A stretch of DNA of 64,000 nt. Source: Isoetes taiwanensis (taxonomy: Eukaryota > Streptophyta > Lycopodiopsida > Isoetales > Isoetaceae). Position 1 is the first letter of the stretch. Each line of letters starts with the position of its first letter. Made by a program: the position numbers and the translations under genes. This document shows, piece by piece, positions 57,088 through 64,000 of this stretch. The notes beneath the pieces were generated by a model. It was given only the letters and a program-made list of their open reading frames with translations, did not search any database and was not told the origin of the DNA. The DNA is taken from the NCBI GenBank assembly GCA_021234155.1, contig JAJEKV010000065.1:4397594-4461593 (forward strand), read 5' to 3'.

Positions 57088-59392
57088 TCAATAGTCAATC
57101 TTGGATCTTGGTTTAATAGCCTTGCAAAGGACATACATTATATGCTTGCATGGAGTATATTGCTTCTTCATTGTTCTAGCCTGGAAATCTGCACAGGTGC
57201 ATGTTGAATATTTGCAAATGCTTACCTTGTAAGTTTCGTTTGGCCGTCTAATACAATACTCAACATGTAAGTGAGGTATGATGAATCTCGTTGAAAGTAG
57301 TTCACATTCCAAATGTAGAGCTTGTTCAAGTCTGATTTCTGCATCCTTCCCCAATTTTGTCCTTCTATTCATGTTTTTTTGCAAACCGCTCCATAACTGT
57401 CATGGGCTTACTTGCCATAGTGCAATCATTGTGCTCACTAGAAGTTGTAGCATTGCATGAATTGATCCCTCTAATAGAGAAACTTCCTCTCTCCAATATT
57501 GCCAACTCTTCGCTGTTTAGATTGATCCCAGTACATACTGGCCAATCAACAGGTCTAACTGGCACATGTACTATATTGGTAGAGGGATACCATGTGTGTT
57601 GCATATGACCAGGGCAAAACCAAAATTTTTGTACGACATCCCTTCCATTTGCTTTCCTTACCCTTGTAAAACATGGTGCTGCTTGGGCCGGCTTTGAGCT
57701 CTTCAACATCATTACATATTAAGCTTCTTCTAGAACTTTGCTTGCGAGGCAGTATCTTCAGTTTTCATCTCACAAGTTGCTATTGTCAATAAACAACGCA
57801 TACTGAAAATTATAGAGAAAAGAAGTAAATATGTGTCATTAAAATTAATAAAATAGAAGTCCAATGAGTACCTAGGGTCATAAATATGACAAGCCAAAGT
57901 TGTCCATCCAGGTATACGTTTAACATGATCAAAATGAACCCAAGAATTTTCCAAGTCACCTCCAGGGCGCATTCTGTGAACAAGCTCCACTTCAGATCCA
58001 GGACCAATTGTGGACATTTTGAATATATAACATCGACCAGTATGTTCATTGTGAAGTTGGTAGGGAAACTTGGATCCATGAAAGAATTGATATCATCAGT
58101 ACTGCTTTAGGTAAAGAATCTTCCCAATCTCATCTTTTTGTGTGGTGCGACCCTCCAATGTCTTATTTATCCATTGACGTATCCTTTCGAACCAAGAAAA
58201 TTGTCAAAAGACAAAAGAGATATATATTAAAAGCAATATCTACATTAAGAAAAGTACCTTCGTTTATTGCAAAGAGGCTCCAATTGTCTCAGAAACCCAT
58301 CAATTTTATCTCGGTCCCACATGTGAATGTCAGAAGCTTCCTCTGTTGATATCAAACTATTGATTGTTATTTCCATGGCAATCTCTTTCTCTATTTCTTT
58401 TGGCCCTTTCCTAGCAACAAATCCACTGGACTTTGATTGAACCATTTGCTGCATTTGCACTAGTTCTTCACGACTTGGTAGTGATCTAACTGGGTGTTCA
58501 TGCCTACCAATATGAATGGCCAATCTAGTGTACCTGAAATTGTCAGGCAATACGTAATAGATTATACATTGGCATAGTGCGATGCATGAAGGTTGTTCAT
58601 CACAGTATTCACAAGCCAATACACCTGCATCCTTAGACAACGGACCAATAAGAGGTTGCCTTTTCAGAGTTCCCTTCCATTGAACATCATTTTCAAAACC
58701 TCTAGAAAGAAAATAATCACAAGTAGGATTCATGCATCTTATGTGCCCACAACATTTGGAATACTTAACCACACCATCAAATGCTTGACTTGTTTTCTCT
58801 GGCTTGCTCCAGATATATGGATCAACTTTGCGTTCCATTCCAGACATGGACTTGAGTACATCAGGAGGCAACTCAAATACTATAGTATCATTATACTAAG
58901 ATGGTAAATATTCCACTCCTTGTGCTATCTGTACTGACTGACAGATTTTTTTCAACTTACTAGTTCCAACGCTCCAAAGAATTGACTCAAAAGTTGATAA
59001 AGGTTCCTTGGACACATCTCGATTAGGACTTTCAATCAATATTGGAGCATCGGGAGTGCTAATACTGGGTGCGCCTTCTACAGAAATAAAGTGACCATTT
59101 ACTGCAAAAGCTCTATAGACAACTTCACCTCCGTCATTGGTAGTCTCCGGGAGTCGTAATGATCTGCCTTCATGACCATTGAAGATTGAATTACACAGAG
59201 CCCCACTGACTTAAATTGAAAACTACCACAAAGCCATTTTCTGCTCATACAACATTCTCCATTTTCAAAAGAGGAAAAAATTTTCAAACGCTTTCCTGGT
59301 GAAGTGATGATAACATCAGTTTCGGTGAAGGCCAGAATATCGCATTCGTTTAGATCCATGTCAAAGATCAATAGAAAACTTGAATCTAACAA
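57088..59392 (-). pseudogene. SWIM zinc-finger, MULE-like transposase gene, decayed
   Basis: Read on the minus strand, pieces follow in protein order. At 59,392-59,099 is an unassigned N-terminal part. At 58,871-58,245 a segment has paired cysteines (CCGHIRCMNPTCDYFLSRG, CEYCDEQPSCIALCQC) and HIGRHEHPVR, ending at a possible donor GTACTT. At about 58,060-57,850 is SEVELVHRMRPGG, then HFDHVKRIPGWTTLACHIYD. After a probable small intron comes LTIATCEMKTED, with a stop where Trp is expected. Last come 57,712-57,365 and 57,384-57,088, the latter with a SWIM finger (CTCADFQ...CKHIMYVL). The centre, where catalytic residues should lie, is deleted. Full relatives look like Mutator-type transposases or host proteins derived from them; which one is not decided here. 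Confidence 0.55.
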
Positions 59393-59399
59393 ATGGGTT

Positions 59400-60250
59400 T
59401 AAAAAAGATGAACCATACCATACTTGAACGTTGTTAATGGAATCTTGTCATAAATGTCGAATATTGGTCGTTGTTATGATTGCTTGCCATAATCATAAAA
59501 ACCAAACATTATGAATGCATTAGAGCTAATTATAATACACAATATTATAATATAATATAATAATTATAAAACGATTATTATGATCATAAAACAATATGCA
59601 TTAGAGTATAAATTAATTGTCAAATATTGGGGGTATTGTCAACTATGGGGATATTGGCAAACATTGGGATCATGGGGTATTGTCAAATATAGTTATTATT
59701 ATTTTCATAACACCTTGGTAATGACCCCTTATATATTGGGATGTTTCTGCATTTTATATGATTAGCATGCTTTGTCGTCAGTGATTCTTTGTCGCCCGCG
59801 GTTTTCCCTCGAAAACCCTTCCCGCTGGGTTTTTAATCCGCAGAATCCGCTTGCTTCGTTTTTGTATTGGGTCCCATAGACCGATTGGTCTCCGTGGACG
59901 ATAAAAGTACCTTCCTTCCTTCCTTGTATTTTTTTAGCCAAAACCATACCTAATTAATTTGGGAACACCTTGGGAGCAAACTTCTATGCATGTCAAAGCA
60001 TTCCTTATTAAAGACATGACTATTTACCTTACCTTGGGAATCGCAAAAGCATGTTTATTCACCTTCACCGCAAAAAACATTCCCAAAGTCAAAAGGCTAT
60101 GAACGTTTTTTAAAATAGAAGATATGATATGAACGTTCTTAAAAATAAAATAGTGAACTAACTAAGAACTAATTTTAAAAATAGGATAGTAATAATAACA
60201 TTGAAACGAAACAAGAAATGAAATAGGAACGAAAGCTTTTCCTTTTTCCT
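59400..60250. other. No gene recognised
   Basis: AT-rich DNA with ATAATATAAT runs near 59,540 and an ATTGTCAA(A/C)TAT-type short repeat at 59,617-59,690. No domain is seen on either strand. Confidence 0.4.
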
Positions 60251-60253
60251 GTG

Positions 60254-60337
60254 ATGACGGAACTCGGCCGACTCCTTTGCTCTGCTCTACCGAACTCCTC
60301 CATATCACCCCAGACGGCGCCGCCCTACCCCAAATCT
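60254..60337 (+). other. Possible first coding exon, unknown gene
   Basis: ATG at 60254 opens 28 codons (MTELGRLLCSALPNSSISPQ and on). They end at CT|GTAAGTATTTT, an excellent splice donor, in phase 0. The stretch is GC-richer than its surroundings. No downstream exon is identified, and a LINE relic starts 490 bases further on. It may be the 5' remnant of a host gene or chance. Confidence 0.25.
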
Positions 60338-60380
60338 GTAAGTATTTTCAAGTTCTTGTTTTGTTCTTGGTCTGTTCAAG

Positions 60381-60476
60381 TTCTTGTTCTTGTTCTTGTT
60401 CTTGTTCTTGTTCTTGTTCTTGTTCTTGTTCTTGTTCTTGTTCTTGTTCTTGTTCTTGTTCTTGTTCTTGTTCTTG
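60381..60476 (+). repeat. (TTCTTG)16 microsatellite
   Basis: Sixteen perfect hexanucleotide units. All three plus-strand frames and the minus-strand Glu-Gln frame across it are artefacts of the repeat. Confidence 0.95.
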
Positions 60477-60823
60477 GTCTGTTTGTTGTTTTACGCGGCG
60501 CCGCCCCCCTCCATTTGTTATCTTATTTGTTTTGAAAAAGTGCTTTATATGAAACTGTAAAACTGTGATTTGAAATTTGAAACAACGTGCCATTTCTTTG
60601 CTTTGTTTTGTGAACCCGCACCCCCCCAATTTTGAGGCATTTAGATTACATCTTTTAAGCTCTATTCTTTGTGCTATTTTTGAAGATCAGATTTGATTCT
60701 CTATTTCAAAAACCTAGAGAAAATCTGTTGCAGAGAACTTTCCAATGGCTTACGCTCAAAATATTTCGTTCAAAACTGCATTTTTGCTATAAAGCATGGG
60801 CAGCAGCCTAGGCTGATCAGTTG

Positions 60824-62514
60824 TTTTTTTTTTTTTTTTGAAGGATGACAAACTGTTATTCAATATTTCAGAAGAAGTACACACATAGGTGTAGAGACAG
60901 GAATAAAATCTCAACAGACAAAGATAATCCACTGAGTGCAGCTACCTGTCTATGCATAAGATAAGATACCCAAATATTCCTCAAAAATTAAACGTTTTTT
61001 CTCAGGAGCAAGCTGAGAATATAGGTATGCCTTCATCAATCTGTCTTGCGCCTCGTGAAGAAGTTGGTCGACACTAATTGATAAGCCTTTGAAGATACAC
61101 ATTCGCCTTCTTTTCCAATAGACCACAACAACCAACCTGAAGCTTGAAGGATTGGTCGTTGTTGCCCAAAAATGGACATTCATAGTAATTGTTGAGTGAT
61201 TTGTATTATGACAATGTATTGATGATTATGATTCAGTTTATTTGACCAATAGAATACGACGCTGCATCCCTTTGCAAAATTCTATTGCCTATATTGTCAA
61301 AACCCAACAACTTCAAAGAGCATACGTCTTCCTAAGTTATGCTTGCTTAAATAAAAGTTCTTTCCTTTCCTTTTTTAAAATGTTGAATGTTGCAATGGCT
61401 TTATTTAAATTGGTGTTGTAGCGATACAAAGAGTTCAAAGTAATGCCTTTATTGTTGTAGATACACAATAAATTCTATTGTCGAATGGAATGAAAGTACA
61501 AAGCATATATTGGAATGAAAGTATACATCATATTGTCAATTCTAATTGCAAGAAATTTGGCATGATCCATAAACTTTTAACTAGACATATTAGGCACTAT
61601 TCATAACACATACACATCCGATATAAAGCATTGTTTTCTGAAATGAACTGTCATTACACAATTTTAACAATAAAAGTGATATCAAAAGCAAATAATGTCT
61701 ATTCTTGCCAATATCAACAAGTGTTGTTGTCGAAATTGCACATATGGATGTTAAACACCTCCAATTGTTTGTCTTTTTTATTGTGTGAGAAACGACATCG
61801 TGCACTGGCAAATTGGCATTTTAGTAGCAAAAGAACTCACCTGTGTTGGAATATGTAATGGAACGCATTTTAGAGTTTGCAAATCATTTTGTTCTGAAGC
61901 AAATATATCATACCCACCAAGTAGCGACAAATGAACTTAGATATCATAATTTTACTCTGTAAATGAAAGTCAATCATACCTAGACCTCCAGCAAATTTTG
62001 GTTTGATACATGTGGACCAAGCGACCTTCACAACTACACCTGTCTCAGTACCTGCCCAAATGAAGTTATGGACAATTGCGACAACCTCTTGAAACTTTGT
62101 TTGTGAGGCAAGCACATCAGATGCCATATATACATGAGTGTTGCTGAGAACCTGCTTACCAACTACTATCCACCCTGCCAGAGAAAGCTTAGCTGTATTC
62201 CACCAAAAAAGATGCTTATGCAGGCCTTCCACTATAACATCCCACGCATCTGAAGTAGAGATATGTATACCTACAGGAATGCCCAAGAGTTTATTGGCCT
62301 TCCCTTGAGGAAGCACTTTCCATGGATACTCGTAAACACAGGGAGGAACATCCACATCTAAAGTCCATAAAGCAGAGCACTTTAACCATCCAACAAGAAC
62401 CCCTGATTCCAGGGAGAAAGAGTCCTGCAAAAGCTTAGCATTCTGAAGAATATCTGTTAGAGCCTGATGTCTAACCTTGCAAGAAGGATGAAAAACCCAA
62501 CAATCCAAGCTCAA
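60824..62514 (-). mobile_element. LINE-C relic with 16-A tail
   Basis: On the minus strand, 62,514-61,870 encodes the part of LINE ORF2 after the polymerase core: KLLGIPVGIHIS, then TAKLSLAGWIVVGKQVLS, HNFIWAGTETG and FAGGLGMIDFHLQSK. After about 680 bases of unrecognised sequence, 61,183-60,950 gives the ORF2 C-terminal type YWKRRRMCIFKG. The element ends at a T16 run (60824-60839) on the plus strand. The polymerase core is missing, so this is a truncated, decayed copy. Its sequence differs from LINE-A and LINE-B. Confidence 0.75.
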
Positions 62515-63008
62515 TCTATCAAATCAAGGCAATGCACAACACAAAGAATCATCATCTCCATAGCTAGATCAAGTAAAACACTCTCTCTCAATACACCGTC
62601 CCTCTGTTCCTCTCTCTCTGCTCAGATAATACAGTGATCATAATGGCTCCACAATGCATACGTGCAAATATCTTGCACGCGTGCATATGCGTATATCACT
62701 CCATATACGGTATGCTATTTTCTATACCACCTCAATAGTGGTGAGTGTGGTGAGTGATGAGTGGTGACCAGTGTGGTGACAAGTATGGTGAGTGGTGACC
62801 ACCCCAACAAAGGGCCACACCACAAAAATGTGCCACTCTGCGGGCGGAGAACCCACAACAAAACGTACTAATATGGTCCTTGGGACATGTCCCCAAATGA
62901 CACATTTACATGTATGTTTAGAAAGAAAATTACCCTCCTCAAATCCAAATGACTAGTACAAAACACATTGGTCCAAAATGATAGTGACGAAACAGAGCCT
63001 CTGTAACT
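62515..63008. repeat. Unrecognised DNA with a GGTGAGTG minisatellite
   Basis: Near 62,740-62,805 there are irregular repeats of GTGGTGAGTG and GTGGTGACC. ATATGCGTATAT and GCACGCGTGC palindromic blocks lie near 62,675-62,700. No gene is recognised. Confidence 0.5.
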
Positions 63009-63668
63009 GTGGCAAACTTCAAAAGCTGATATCTTGAGTTCTAGACCTCCGTTTGACCTGCATCATAGCTCGTTGGATTCGTATCGTTGAAACATATCTT
63101 TTAATTAAGGATAGATTGTGTATTATGGAACTGTCACCATCTGTTTTTACAGAAAAACGACCTGCTGTAACCCAAAAATTCTCCACAAATTCTCTGTACT
63201 TGAAGCTCTGCCAAATCTGAATCCCTTAGAACATCATTTTTCTTTAAAATAAGGCCTGAAATCCTTTCCATGCCTGGATTTAGAGAACAATTCTCCTTCT
63301 AGAGTCATCAACCAACTCCAACCCTATGAAGCAAACATGTGGCAAACTTCAAAAGCTGATATCTTGAGTTCTAGACCTCCGTTTGACCTGCACCATAGCT
63401 CGTTGGATTCGTATCGCTGAAATATATCTTTTAATGCAGGATAGATTGTGTATTATGGAACTGTCACCATCTGTTTTTACAGAAAAACGACCTGTTGTAA
63501 CCCAAAAATTCTCCACAAATTCTCTGTAATTGAAGCTCTGCCAAATCTGAATCCCTTAGAACATCATTTTTCTTTAAAATAAGGCCTGAAATCCTTTCCA
63601 TGCCTGGATTTAGAGAACAATTCTCCTTCTAGAGTCATCAACCAACTCCAACCCTATGAAGCAAACAT
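63009..63668. repeat. Tandem duplication, two 330-bp units
   Basis: Units 63009-63338 and 63339-63668 start GTGGCAAACTTCAAAAGC and differ at roughly seven positions by eye. No gaps are needed for the alignment. Neither unit encodes a protein. The low divergence shows a recent event. Confidence 0.95.
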
Positions 63669-64000
63669 CTTCCAAATAGGAGAATGCAGATAACATGTAA
63701 CAATAACAAAAAGTGTGGCCAAAGAACAAGCCACAATCCTATAACCTGCTCAAATATTACTGCAGTAGCATACCAATGTGGCAAATCTGATGTAATGTAT
63801 AGAACTTGCTAAAATGACATATTCCAGCTAACTTGTTAGTCTCAAATGGTGCAAACAAACCTTTAGGAGCATCTTTGACTGCTGCACATTGAGATAAAGT
63901 GCTGCTCATGTCCAAATTCCCATCCTTTATCACATAGTCATGCTCAAATTTACTCACCTCTTCCACACTTCCATGCTCAAACATGAAAGGAACTAATTTT
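63669..64000 (-). other. Unrecognised DNA with one short minus-strand frame
   Basis: The minus-strand frame 63,757-63,984 (75 codons, start ATG, MFEHGSVEEVSKFEHDYVIK) is open but resembles no family I know. It may be part of a gene or element continuing beyond the window. Confidence 0.25.

Noticed and set aside
60251-60629. Frames of repeated Val-Leu, Ser-Cys and Glu-Gln across the hexanucleotide run
   Set aside because: They are translations of the (TTCTTG)16 microsatellite with no other coding signal.
63009-63668. CRISPR-like or regularly spaced array
   Set aside because: Only two long units are present, directly abutting, without spacers, in plant nuclear DNA.

Overview
The window is nuclear DNA of a land plant with a large, repeat-rich genome. 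It holds spliced genes with plant-type introns, a CLE signalling-peptide gene, a plastid fibrillin gene fragment, and plant-type Ty1/copia, Ty3/gypsy (chromovirus) and LINE retrotransposons. The copia primer site fits plant initiator tRNA-Met. There are no bacterial or organellar features. The mix of a Rep-like (HUH) gene, a D-amino-acid-oxidase-like gene and a SWIM-finger transposase relic makes me lean towards a non-flowering plant such as a fern, but that is inference and the species cannot be read from the sequence.

Layout. 1-15 kb is decayed repeat DNA: a histone H3-like pseudogene (5.5 kb), a long inverted repeat (6.9-7.4 kb), an LTR of a minus-strand element with an initiator-Met primer site (7.9 kb), and a gypsy reverse-transcriptase relic (12.5-13.8 kb). 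At 15.3-16.3 kb lies the best candidate for a working gene: a three-exon, 127-codon CLE precursor with an N-terminal signal peptide and the dodecapeptide RSVPAGPDPLHH, very close to CLAVATA3. At 18.1-19.5 kb is a broken gene for a Rep-like HUH endonuclease (HLH and YxxK motifs). From 20,945 to 31,165 there is a LINE with a 15-bp target duplication. A 5.67-kb copia element (697-bp LTRs, 2 differences, 5-bp target duplication) sits inside it. The LINE itself lies just beyond exon 3 of a minus-strand fibrillin gene fragment (31.6-33.3 kb).

From 34.8 to 41.4 kb is a decayed chromovirus with a tRNA-like sequence in each LTR and an apparent solo LTR inserted in its pol region. Directly beyond it (41.5-42.6 kb, minus strand) is a second histone H3-like pseudogene. 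It keeps the ARTK-type tail start and the histone fold, separated by about 200 codons of charged, glutamine-rich sequence. Two 1.1-1.3 kb tandem copies follow (42.8-45.1 kb), containing tRNA-like heads and heat-shock-element-like arrays. The remainder holds an LTR-like fragment, tandem repeats, palindromes, a LINE with a 785-codon uninterrupted reverse-transcriptase frame (52.0-54.3 kb), a D-amino-acid-oxidase-like pseudogene (55.3 kb), a decayed SWIM-finger transposase-like gene (57.1-59.4 kb), another LINE relic (60.8-62.5 kb) and a 330-bp tandem duplication (63.0-63.7 kb).

The cellular genes do not form a functional unit. Most of the window records repeated transposon insertion and decay around one apparently intact peptide-hormone gene.
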